From assembly GCA_009691445.1 (NCBI GenBank), contig SICL01000025.1:1-33172 (forward strand): 33,172 nucleotides of DNA, read 5' to 3'. A program made the translations under genes and the position numbers. The notes under the pieces were generated by a model. It was not told where the DNA came from and searched no databases. It saw nothing but the letters and a program-made list of their open reading frames with translations. Below, piece by piece: positions 1 to 6,436 of this stretch; the first letter of the stretch is position 1, and every line of letters starts with the position of its first letter. Origin of the DNA: Candidatus Taenariivivens baikalensis (GTDB taxonomy: Bacteria; Omnitrophota; Omnitrophia; Omnitrophales; Aquincolibacteriaceae).

Positions 1-2
1 GC

Positions 3-644
3 CTACGTGATCGGAGTTATGAAATAGAGGCCGCTAACCAAAATTGGACGTTAGATGAGCTCAAGCGCCAGTTCGATAGCAGCCTCTACGAGCGCTTGGC
101 CCTGAGCCGAGACAAGGCGGGAGTCCACAAGCTGGCGAAAGTTGGCCAGATCGTTAGTCAGCCCAAAGACTTGCTCAAGGAGCCCCTGGTTTTGGAATTC
201 CTTGGTCTGGATGAACAATCCCGTTATTCCGAGTCTGATCTTGAAACGGCCATCATCAACCAGATCGAAAAGTTTCTGCTGGGACTGGGAAAAGGATTCC
301 TGTTTGAGGCCCGGCAAAAACGTTTTACTTTTGACGAAGAGCGCTTTTTTGTTGATCTCGTTTTTTATAATCGTTTGCTGCGTTGTTATGTGCTGGCCGA
401 TCTCAAGATTGGCAAGCTCACTCATCAAGATCTCGGCCAAATGCAGATGGATGTCAATTATTTCGACCGCTCCGTGAAAACAGAGTCTGAAAACCCCACG
501 ATCGGGATTATCCTGTGCAAGAAAAAGCATCAGGCTCTGGTCGAAATCACATTGCCGAAAAAAGCGAACATTCACGCCCGAGAATACCAGCTCTATCTGC
601 CAAGCAAGGAAGTCCTGCAGCAAGCGTTTGCCGGAGAACTCTGA
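3..644 (+). CDS. YhcG/DUF1016 PDDEXK nuclease-like protein, 5' end outside window
   Basis: The frame is open from the window edge (first full codon at base 3) to a TGA at 642-644, so the N-terminus is missing. The first visible residues (YEIEAANQNWTLDELKRQF, then LYERLALSRDK) match the end of the YhcG N-terminal domain. The rest looks like the YhcG C-terminal PDDEXK-like domain: a PLVLEFLGL segment, then FLLGLGKGFLFEARQKR, then FFVDLVFYNRLL followed by LADLKIGKL, which supply the D and the (D/E)xK pattern of that nuclease fold. These proteins often sit beside type I restriction-modification genes, and the next reading frame resembles an HsdR tail. The family assignment is confident. The cellular role is not established; defence-island membership is inferred from context. 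Confidence 0.85.
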   Translation, partial: LRDRSYEIEAANQNWTLDELKRQFDSSLYERLALSRDKAGVHKLAKVGQIVSQPKDLLKEPLVLEFLGLDEQSRYSESDLETAIINQIEKFLLGLGKGFLFEARQKRFTFDEERFFVDLVFYNRLLRCYVLADLKIGKLTHQDLGQMQMDVNYFDRSVKTESENPTIGIILCKKKHQALVEITLPKKANIHAREYQLYLPSKEVLQQAFAGEL

Positions 645-653
645 GGAGACGGT

Positions 654-797
654 GTGAAATATGTGGAAGCCGGAGTGGAAGAGCTGGATGAAGAGAGATT
701 GCCCAGGCTTCTTCATTTAAAGTATCGTGTCACAGCCGATGCGATCAAGATTCTTGGCGGTGTGGAGCGAATCCTCTCCTCTTTCTTTGATTTTTAA
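654..797 (+). pseudogene. hsdR: remnant of type I restriction enzyme R subunit C-terminus
   Basis: A 47-codon frame begins at GTG 654 behind a GAGGAG at 643-648 and ends with TAA at 795-797. It encodes EELDEERLPRLLHLKYRV followed by TADAIKILGGVERI, which resembles the C-terminal segment of HsdR proteins (a conserved LP.LL.LKY...DA...LG pattern with a short helical tail). The usual ending, an IR..F.GFQ..LY type segment, is replaced by FFDF. Nothing of the nuclease or helicase domains precedes it, because the YhcG-like gene ends nine bases upstream. I read it as a degraded fragment left by rearrangement. It keeps a plausible ribosome-binding site, so a short product is possible. The family match is from memory. 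Confidence 0.6.
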
Positions 798-853
798 AAG
801 CGTTTGTATGAGACAGCCAATCTGAATTAAGGGCCTAAAAAGCAAAACGCCCA

Positions 854-882
854 TTGACACTGCGCTCTGTATCCGCAATAAT
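854..882 (+). promoter_or_regulatory. sigma70-type promoter for the KDPG aldolase gene
   Basis: TTGACA at 854-859 and AATAAT at 877-882 are separated by exactly 17 bases, a full-consensus -35 and a -10 with one mismatch. The start codon lies about 38 bases further on, behind AAGGAG at 903-908. This separates the aldolase from the restriction remnant upstream. Confidence 0.65.
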
Positions 883-919
883 CCTCCCAACGGTCACCTA
901 AAAAGGAGATTTTAATTTC

Positions 920-1564
920 ATGCAGCAGCCCACTATAAAGTGGTTTGACGATTATAAATTTGTTGCATGTGTCCGCTCCAGTTCGCCGTCCGATGCCGAA
1001 TCTATGATCAAGGCCGCCATTGACGGCGGTTTCAGGGTTTTTGAAATTTCTCTTAATACGCCCCAGGCTTTTAAACTCATCGAAAGTTATTCCAAAAAAG
1101 ATTCTCTACTGATTGGCGCCGGGACAGTTTCAGATGGTGAAGCGGCTCAAAAGGCCATTAATGCCGGGGCTTCTTTTATTTCTAGTAATTATACGGATCG
1201 TGACGTCATTAATGTCGCGAGGCACAATGATACATTCGTGATTCAGGGCGTGTCCACTCCCACCGAGGCCTCGACGGCACATCATTACGGTGCGGATTGC
1301 GTGAAATTTTTCCCCGCGGCGTTTATTGGCGGGACGGACTATCTGCGTGCCATGCGTGATAATCTTCCGTTTGTGAAGTTTGTTGCGGAAGGCAGCATTG
1401 ATCCGGTCAACGCGTTTGAATACCTGAAATACTGCATCGGTGTTTTTTTTGACAAAACCCTCTACGACCGTCATTTGGTCCGTCAAAATAACTGGGCAGA
1501 AATTACTGAACGGGCAAAGCGGCTTACCCAAAAGCTGGAATCGTCCCTGAAAGTAGCGCGGTAA
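920..1564 (+). CDS. eda: KDPG/KHG-type 2-keto-3-deoxy aldolase
   Basis: This 214-residue protein has the length and layout of the class I KDPG/KHG aldolases, (beta/alpha)8 barrels that split 2-keto-3-deoxy-6-phosphogluconate into pyruvate and glyceraldehyde 3-phosphate. The Schiff-base lysine is K129 in VKFFPA, the catalytic glutamate is E42 in FEISLNTP, and GAGTV (66-70) forms the phosphate/pyruvate loop. The arginine that follows the glutamate in the E. coli enzyme (T.RT) is an asparagine here, so substrate preference may differ. AAGGAG at 903-908 is 11 bases before the ATG. It is a single-gene unit with its own promoter; no edd or sugar-acid gene is nearby, so the substrate is uncertain. 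Confidence 0.85.
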   Translation: MQQPTIKWFDDYKFVACVRSSSPSDAESMIKAAIDGGFRVFEISLNTPQAFKLIESYSKKDSLLIGAGTVSDGEAAQKAINAGASFISSNYTDRDVINVARHNDTFVIQGVSTPTEASTAHHYGADCVKFFPAAFIGGTDYLRAMRDNLPFVKFVAEGSIDPVNAFEYLKYCIGVFFDKTLYDRHLVRQNNWAEITERAKRLTQKLESSLKVAR

Positions 1565-1609
1565 TCAGGTTTCCCTCCGAGTAAGTTTTCACTGAACCAC
1601 GTAGTCGTA

Positions 1610-1728
1610 TCATTACGAACAAAACGAAGCAATCTCCCCCTCGGCTGTCATTGAGAGTCGCAGCCAAGCAATCCCGGGGTTGTGGGCTTGAGATTGCCGC
1701 GTTGTCCTGCGGGACTTCTCGCGATGGC
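1610..1728. repeat. degenerate GCGAAGC-type palindromic repeat
   Basis: A left arm reading tcattacgaac with cgaagcaatctc (1610-1636) is matched by an inverted right arm, gagattgc (1690-1697) and ctcgcgatggc (1718-1728). A second partial left arm (tgtcattgagag, with agcaatcc) is nested at 1647-1675. The pattern is a worn copy of the element at 29590-29659 and inside waaA. It lies in the 391-base gap between the aldolase and the next gene, which also holds an AT-rich repeat, a promoter and a leader hairpin. Confidence 0.65.
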
Positions 1729-1741
1729 TAGTTCATGAATC

Positions 1742-1780
1742 TCCAATCTAAAACCTAAAATCGTAAATTTTAAATTTTTA
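1742..1780. repeat. AT-rich dispersed repeat, copy A
   Basis: An AT-rich stretch built of aatctaaaac, taaaatcgtaaat and tttaaattttt. Its reverse complement shares ATTTACGATTT and TTTTAGAT, in the same order and spacing, with 8039-8068, so the two are inverted copies of one element. It lies just upstream of a promoter. Confidence 0.5.
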
Positions 1781-1793
1781 TCGAGATGTTCCG

Positions 1794-1821
1794 TTGACAT
1801 CTTTGAGCGGATTCATATAAT
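1794..1821 (+). promoter_or_regulatory. strong sigma70-type promoter
   Basis: A perfect TTGACA at 1794-1799 and a perfect TATAAT at 1816-1821, 16 bases apart. The first start codon is about 135 bases downstream at 1956, so the transcript has a long leader. No comparable promoter is seen before ilvB, so this one may also feed the branched-chain genes. Confidence 0.75.
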
Positions 1822-1886
1822 GTATAAGCCTTTTCTTTTCAGATAGTTACGTGATTGGGGTAGGGATTTTTTTGATCCATTCGACC

Positions 1887-1925
1887 TAAGCGAGGCCCTA
1901 TTTTTTAGGGCGAAGCGAAAGGTTT
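1887..1925 (+). promoter_or_regulatory. leader stem-loop
   Basis: Within the 5' leader, GCCCTA (1895-1900) pairs with TAGGGC (1906-1911) around a T5 loop, and an outer ACCT/AGGT pair can close a larger structure. There is no T-run after the stem, so it is not a classical terminator. It matches no riboswitch class that I recognise. Confidence 0.35.
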
Positions 1926-1955
1926 CATTAATAAGTTTCCTCGGGAGTTAAAATC

Positions 1956-2777
1956 GTGAGGTCGTTTTTTCTTTTTTTTCAGAAACCTTCCGGAATTTTT
2001 TTCTGTTTGATGCTGATGATGACGCGTTGGGGTTTGGCTGAAGTGAATACTATTGTGCCAAAAACAGGAGTCTTTGAACTTAAAGAAGGTCCGAACAAAT
2101 CAGTCTTTGTGTTTGTCCCTCAGGAATATAATCCCGCAAGAACCTATCCGCTGATTATCTCTTTTTCGGGCGAGGATGAAAAACCTGAAGCTCATGTGAA
2201 GGCGTGGGCCTCGATGGCGGAGCGGAGCGGTGTGATTGTGATGGCTCCTTCTTTTGGGCTCCGTTCTGGTAATGTGGTGACGGCCTATGATCAGTGGGTT
2301 CTCGGCCTTGCATCAGGGTTGGCGCATCAGTATCATATTGCCACGCACAAGATTTTTTTGATCGGAAGAGGGGAAAGGGCTCAGTACGCCGCGTATCTTG
2401 GGGTGAATTATCCAGAGAAGTTTTCGGCGGTGGCGCTCTTGAACGGGGCGTGGAATGGCCCTTATGAAAAAATGATGACATTCCAAAAATCGCCGCGTAA
2501 GCAGATTCCTTTTTATGTGGCTCTGAAAGGATTGGATCCGTCCATAAAAAACGAGATTGAGCAAAGGGCTGTTGAGTTGCAGAAAAAAGGTTACATGATT
2601 AGCCTTGAAGAAGTGATCCCTGAAGAAAATTTGGGTTCCAATGATTTCCAGAAAAAAATGTACGACTGGTTGAATGAAAAGAGTGATATTTGGCAGGACG
2701 TGGTGCAAACCAGTAAAAAAGGATGGAAAGAAAAGGTAAAATTAGCGATCGAAGATAATATCAAGATTGAGGCCTAA
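1956..2777 (+). CDS. secreted alpha/beta-hydrolase-like protein lacking the nucleophile serine
   Basis: The start is GTG 1956 with GGGAG at 1943-1947 as ribosome-binding site. Residues 1-28 look like a signal peptide (basic start, hydrophobic IFFCLMLMM, likely cleavage after GLA). The mature part reads like a dienelactone hydrolase or esterase-type alpha/beta fold: YPLIISFSG (64-72), a region with ERSGVIVMAP (89-98), and IFLIGRGERAQYA at the nucleophile elbow (133-145). In active enzymes this elbow is GxSxG; here it is G137-R138-G139-E140-R141, so serine and the last glycine are both lost. The protein is 273 residues and ends in a charged tail. Fold assignment is moderate. It may be a non-catalytic or binding protein. 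It is transcribed from the promoter at 1794 and precedes ilvB. Confidence 0.6.
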   Translation: MRSFFLFFQKPSGIFFCLMLMMTRWGLAEVNTIVPKTGVFELKEGPNKSVFVFVPQEYNPARTYPLIISFSGEDEKPEAHVKAWASMAERSGVIVMAPSFGLRSGNVVTAYDQWVLGLASGLAHQYHIATHKIFLIGRGERAQYAAYLGVNYPEKFSAVALLNGAWNGPYEKMMTFQKSPRKQIPFYVALKGLDPSIKNEIEQRAVELQKKGYMISLEEVIPEENLGSNDFQKKMYDWLNEKSDIWQDVVQTSKKGWKEKVKLAIEDNIKIEA

Positions 2778-2792
2778 TAACTTGACAGTCAT

Positions 2793-2857
2793 TGTCATTC
2801 TGGGGAGTGGAACGACGAAGAATCTAAGAGAGATTCTTCGGTTTGCTCAGGATGACA
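2793..2857. repeat. TGTCATTCTGAG-type palindromic repeat
   Basis: Arms tgtcattctgg (from 2793) and ctcaggatgaca (to 2857) are inverted, with an inner hairpin made by gaagaatct and agattcttc (around 2817-2839). It fills most of the gap between the hydrolase-like gene and ilvB. The same family is seen at 13783-13873 and 18558-18686. Confidence 0.75.
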
Positions 2858-2897
2858 TGATTTGTTAGCTGAACTTATTCATTAAAAAGGTGATCTC

Positions 2898-4577
2898 ATG
2901 AAATTGACAGGCGCACAAGCAATGATCCGGTGTTTGGAATTGGAAGGCGTGGAGTATGTTTTCGGTCTTCCTGGCGGGGCTATTTTACCGACCTTTGATG
3001 CAGTTTATGATTCAAAGATCAAATTTATTTTAGTCCGTCATGAGCAGGGAGCGACGCATATGGCGGATGGATATGCCCGTGCTACTGGAAGAACAGGTGT
3101 GGTCTTAGTGACCTCGGGGCCGGGAGCAACCAATACTGTCACAGGTCTTGCCACGGCATATATGGACTCTGTGCCGATGGTTTGTATCACGGGACAAGTG
3201 GCAACGCACGCGATTGGAAGCGATGCATTTCAGGAAGCCGATGTGGTGGGAATAACACGGCCGGTGACCAAACATAATTATCTTGTCAAAGATGTGAAGG
3301 ATCTTCCTCGAATTATGAAAGAGGCTTTTTACATTGCGAATTCCGGAAGGCCGGGGCCGGTGCTTGTGGATTTTCCAGTGGATGTGAGTCGCCAGGTCAC
3401 TGAATTTGAATATCCCAAGACCGTGGCCATTCGGGGTTATCATCCGAATCCTCCCATCAATATGGAGCAGGTGAAGAAGGCCGCCGACTTGATCATGCAG
3501 GCTAAAAGGCCCGTGCTTTATGTGGGTGGCGGTGCTGTGGGATCAGGGGCAGGCAAGGAACTTCTGGAGCTTGTGAATAAGACAGGCATTCCTGTTACGA
3601 CTACGGTGCTTGGACTCGGCGTGTTTCCAGAAACACACCCTTCCTCGCTTCGGATGCTTGGGATGCACGGAACGCATTACGCCAATTATTCGGTTCAGAA
3701 TTCGGATGTGCTTATTGCGGTGGGTGCGCGCTTTGATGACCGTGTGACTGGAAAGATCGACAAATTTGCACCGCATGCCAAGATTGTTCATGTGGATATT
3801 GATCCCGCTTCCATTTCCAAGACGATTAAAGTGGACGTGTCGATCGTGGGGGATGTGAAACCGGTGCTGAAAGAATTCAGCAAGCTTCTCAAGGACAAAC
3901 GTCCGCAGATGAAAGAATGGTTGGCTCAGATTGAGGTCTGGAAAAAAAAGCATCCGCTCAAATATGATCAGAGTACGGAGGAGATTTTGCAGGAATACGT
4001 CATCGATCAGGTGGCTAAACTGACGAATCACAAGGCTGTGGTAACCACGGGCGTCGGTCAGCATCAGATGTGGACTGCTCAGTGGTATCAATTTGAATCG
4101 CCGCGGAGCATGATCAATTCCGGGGGCCTTGGAACGATGGGCTACGGATTTCCATCCGCAATCGGTGCGCAGTTGGGACGTCCGAATGAAACCGTGGTGT
4201 GCTTTGACGGCGACGGATCTTTTCAAATGACGATGTGTGAGTTGGTGACGGCTTCTTTTTACAAGATTCCCGTCAAGATTATTTTGTTGGATAATGGGCA
4301 CCACGGCATGGTGCGTCAGTGGCAGGAGCTTTTTTACCGCGAACGCTATTCTGCTTCTGTCTTGGGCCCCTCTAACCCTGATTTTTTGAAGATTGCTGAA
4401 GCGAGCGGACTCTTTGCCAAGCGGGTTGAGCGTAAAGACGAGGTTATTCCCGGTATCAAAGCTGTTTTAGCGCACGCAGGACCCGCGCTTCTTCATTGCC
4501 GTGTGGCCAAGAAAGAAAATGTTTATCCGATGGTTCCGGCGGGTAATGCGCTTGATCAAATTATTGATATGGCATAA
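2898..4577 (+). CDS. ilvB: acetolactate synthase, large (catalytic) subunit
   Basis: This 559-residue ThDP enzyme joins two pyruvates to acetolactate, or pyruvate and 2-ketobutyrate to acetohydroxybutyrate, the first common step of valine, leucine and isoleucine synthesis. The order of domains is typical: N-terminal ThDP domain with catalytic E49 in VRHEQGATHMADGYARATGR, a central FAD-binding domain (about 190-340, with ARFDDRVTGK), and a C-terminal ThDP domain with the GDGSFQM motif near residue 439 and LDNGHHGMVRQWQ after it. The usual asparagine pair there is DN, a small change. The start follows AAGGTGA at 2887-2893. ilvN lies 95 bases downstream. Length is normal and nothing suggests damage. 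Confidence 0.97.
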   Translation: MKLTGAQAMIRCLELEGVEYVFGLPGGAILPTFDAVYDSKIKFILVRHEQGATHMADGYARATGRTGVVLVTSGPGATNTVTGLATAYMDSVPMVCITGQVATHAIGSDAFQEADVVGITRPVTKHNYLVKDVKDLPRIMKEAFYIANSGRPGPVLVDFPVDVSRQVTEFEYPKTVAIRGYHPNPPINMEQVKKAADLIMQAKRPVLYVGGGAVGSGAGKELLELVNKTGIPVTTTVLGLGVFPETHPSSLRMLGMHGTHYANYSVQNSDVLIAVGARFDDRVTGKIDKFAPHAKIVHVDIDPASISKTIKVDVSIVGDVKPVLKEFSKLLKDKRPQMKEWLAQIEVWKKKHPLKYDQSTEEILQEYVIDQVAKLTNHKAVVTTGVGQHQMWTAQWYQFESPRSMINSGGLGTMGYGFPSAIGAQLGRPNETVVCFDGDGSFQMTMCELVTASFYKIPVKIILLDNGHHGMVRQWQELFYRERYSASVLGPSNPDFLKIAEASGLFAKRVERKDEVIPGIKAVLAHAGPALLHCRVAKKENVYPMVPAGNALDQIIDMA

Positions 4578-4585
4578 TAAAAACT

Positions 4586-4650
4586 TCAAATCCTAAGCAC
4601 CCAATTCCAAGTGTTTGAAGATTGGAATTTGGATTTTGTTTGGAGTTTTG
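4586..4650. repeat. intercistronic imperfect palindrome
   Basis: Between ilvB and ilvN, AATTCCAA and TTGGAATT form an 8-bp perfect inverted pair, flanked by related stretches (tcaaatcc and ggattttgtttgga). There is no T-run after it. It looks like a dispersed AT-rich repeat; an effect on the ilvB/ilvN ratio is possible but not shown. Confidence 0.45.
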
Positions 4651-4672
4651 ATCTTAATCAAGAGGGGATTAT

Positions 4673-5260
4673 ATGAAGCATACAGTGGCAGTGTTGGTGG
4701 AAAATTCATTTGGAGTTCTGGCGCGCGTGGCTGGTCTTTTTTCTGCCCGCGGATTTAATATTGACAGTCTGGCTGTGGGAGAGACCCATGATCCTCAAAT
4801 TTCCAGGATGACGATTGTGGCTCACGGCAATGACCGTGTGCTGGAGCAAATCATGAAACAGCTCGCCAAACTGATCGATGTGATTTGCGTGGAAGATCTG
4901 AAGCCCGAAGATATGATGGAACGCGAGTTGGTGCTAGTGAAAGTGCAGGCGAATGCCGCGACACGCAATGACATAATGCAGATTGTAAATACTTTTCGCG
5001 CAAAGATCGTTGATGTGAGTCAGGATACGCTGACAATTGAAGTGACAGGCGGGGAAAGTAAAGTGGACGCCATGTTAGAGCTGCTTCAACCGTTTAAACT
5101 ACTTGAAGTCGTGCGAACGGGGACTGTGGCGATAAGCCGGAATTCAGTGCTCAGTGTTCCCGCCGCTGAAATTGTCGAACCGAAGCGGTCGGCAGCAGCA
5201 GCCACTCAAGCGGCAGCGCCCAAGAAAACCAAATCAAAAACGAAAGAGATTTCGAAATAA
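4673..5260 (+). CDS. ilvN: acetolactate synthase, small (regulatory) subunit
   Basis: The first ~75 residues form the ACT domain (HTVAVLVENSFGVLARVAGL, then FSARGFNIDSLAVG) that binds valine for feedback inhibition. Residues ~85-160 form the small-subunit C-terminal domain (ELVLVKVQAN, then IVDVSQDTLTIEVTG). The protein is 195 residues; the last ~30 are a tail rich in Ala, Lys and Pro (AAAATQAAAPKKTKSK) beyond the usual family end. The ribosome-binding site is GAGGGG just before the ATG. It works with IlvB as a holoenzyme in the cytoplasm. A similar basic tail is found on the next gene product, IlvC. Confidence 0.95.
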   Translation: MKHTVAVLVENSFGVLARVAGLFSARGFNIDSLAVGETHDPQISRMTIVAHGNDRVLEQIMKQLAKLIDVICVEDLKPEDMMERELVLVKVQANAATRNDIMQIVNTFRAKIVDVSQDTLTIEVTGGESKVDAMLELLQPFKLLEVVRTGTVAISRNSVLSVPAAEIVEPKRSAAAATQAAAPKKTKSKTKEISK

Positions 5261-5296
5261 TTTCGAATATTCGTTAAAAAATCAGGTTTTTCACAG

Positions 5297-5327
5297 GTGC
5301 CTGGCATAACCGCCAGGCACAATTTTT
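5297..5327 (+). terminator. hairpin with short T-run between ilvN and ilvC
   Basis: GTGCCTGGC (5297-5305) and GCCAGGCAC (5312-5320) make a perfect 9-bp stem with a 6-base loop, followed by AATTTTT. It has the form of an intrinsic terminator or attenuator. The ilvC ribosome-binding site AAGGAG starts at 5328, directly after the T-run, so the structure may tune ilvC expression instead of fully ending the transcript. Confidence 0.55.
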
Positions 5328-5339
5328 AAGGAGATCAAA

Positions 5340-6431
5340 ATGGCTAAAATGTTTTATGACAAAGATGCAGATTTGAATGTGCTTAAAGGGAAAAAAGTGG
5401 CGATTGTCGGCTACGGCATTCAAGGCCGCGGGCAGGCGCTTAACCTGCGGGATTCCGGTGTGGAAGTTGTCGTGGCTCAGCGTCCCGGAGGAAAAAATTA
5501 TGACCTTGCGATTCAGGACGGTTTTAAGCCTGTTTCAGCAGAAGAGGCGGCGCAGAAAGCAGATATTATTCAAATCCTGACGCAGGATCATTTGCAGGCT
5601 GAGATTTATCAGAAGGATATCGCTCCTTATCTAAAGCCGGGTAAGGCACTGCTTTTTTCACACGGATTTAATATCCATTTTGGATACATCAAACCGCCCA
5701 AAGATATTGACGTGTTCATGGTTGCTCCCAAAGGTCCGGGAGCGCTGGTCAGAACGCAGTTCCTCCAGGGTGGTGGTGTTCCGTGTCTTGTGGCAATTTA
5801 TCAAGATGCGACAGGTAAGGCTCTTCAACTTGCGTTAGCGCACGCCAAGGCGATCGGCGGCACAAGGGCTGGAGTCATCCAAACTAATTTTAAAGAGGAA
5901 ACTGAAACTGATTTATTCGGAGAACAAGCGGTTCTGTGTGGTGGATTAAGCGAGCTGATCCGGGCCGGTTATGAAACACTGATTGAGGCTGGATTTCAGC
6001 CGGAGATGGCGTATTTCGAATGTCAGCATGAAGTGAAGCTGATTGTGGATGCTATTTTTGCGGAGGGTATCAGTGGTATGCACCGCCGGGTTTCAGATAC
6101 GGCCGAATACGGTGATTATAGCCGGGGTAAACGCATCATTGGTAAGGAATCTCGGACCGCGATGAAGCAAATTCTCAAAGAAGTTCAGAGCGGAGCTTTT
6201 GCTAAAGAATGGATGGAAGAAAATCGTAAGGGAAGACCGAACTATAACAAAATGCGCCAGGCCTGTGATAGCCATCCGATTGAAAAAGTCGGGACGGAAC
6301 TTCGCGGGATGATGCAGTGGATTCAGGGGGGGCAATCGCTTGCCGCAAATCCCAAAGCTAATTTAAAAAAAGGAAAAGGAGCGAAGCCAGCGCCCAAGGG
6401 CAAGAAAAAAGCCAAAGTTGCTGCCCGTTAA
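5340..6431 (+). CDS. ilvC: ketol-acid reductoisomerase (class I), basic C-terminal tail
   Basis: It converts acetolactate to 2,3-dihydroxyisovalerate with Mg2+ and a reduced nicotinamide cofactor. The Rossmann motif is VGYGIQGRGQALNLRDSG (23-40). The active-site set is visible: His in LLFSHGFNIHFG, Asp/Glu in TETDLFGEQAVLCGG, two Glu in YFECQHEVKL, and Ser in GISGMHRRVSDTAEYGD. The cofactor-specificity loop reads QRPGGKN (47-53), lacking the serines that usually hold the NADPH 2'-phosphate. At 363 residues it exceeds the usual ~330; the extra ~30 residues at the end are Lys/Ala/Pro-rich (KKGKGAKPAPKGKKKAK). AAGGAG lies six bases before the ATG. leuA starts five bases after the stop. Confidence 0.97.
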   Translation: MAKMFYDKDADLNVLKGKKVAIVGYGIQGRGQALNLRDSGVEVVVAQRPGGKNYDLAIQDGFKPVSAEEAAQKADIIQILTQDHLQAEIYQKDIAPYLKPGKALLFSHGFNIHFGYIKPPKDIDVFMVAPKGPGALVRTQFLQGGGVPCLVAIYQDATGKALQLALAHAKAIGGTRAGVIQTNFKEETETDLFGEQAVLCGGLSELIRAGYETLIEAGFQPEMAYFECQHEVKLIVDAIFAEGISGMHRRVSDTAEYGDYSRGKRIIGKESRTAMKQILKEVQSGAFAKEWMEENRKGRPNYNKMRQACDSHPIEKVGTELRGMMQWIQGGQSLAANPKANLKKGKGAKPAPKGKKKAKVAAR

Positions 6432-6436
6432 AAATC

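Noticed and set aside
2782..2804. TTGACA at 2782-2787 upstream of ilvB as a promoter
   Set aside because: No -10-like sequence lies 15-19 bases downstream; the bases there belong to a palindromic repeat.
3543..4304. 253-codon open frame on the minus strand
   Set aside because: It lies wholly inside ilvB, whose motifs are intact on the plus strand, and its protein has no recognisable domain or ribosome-binding site.
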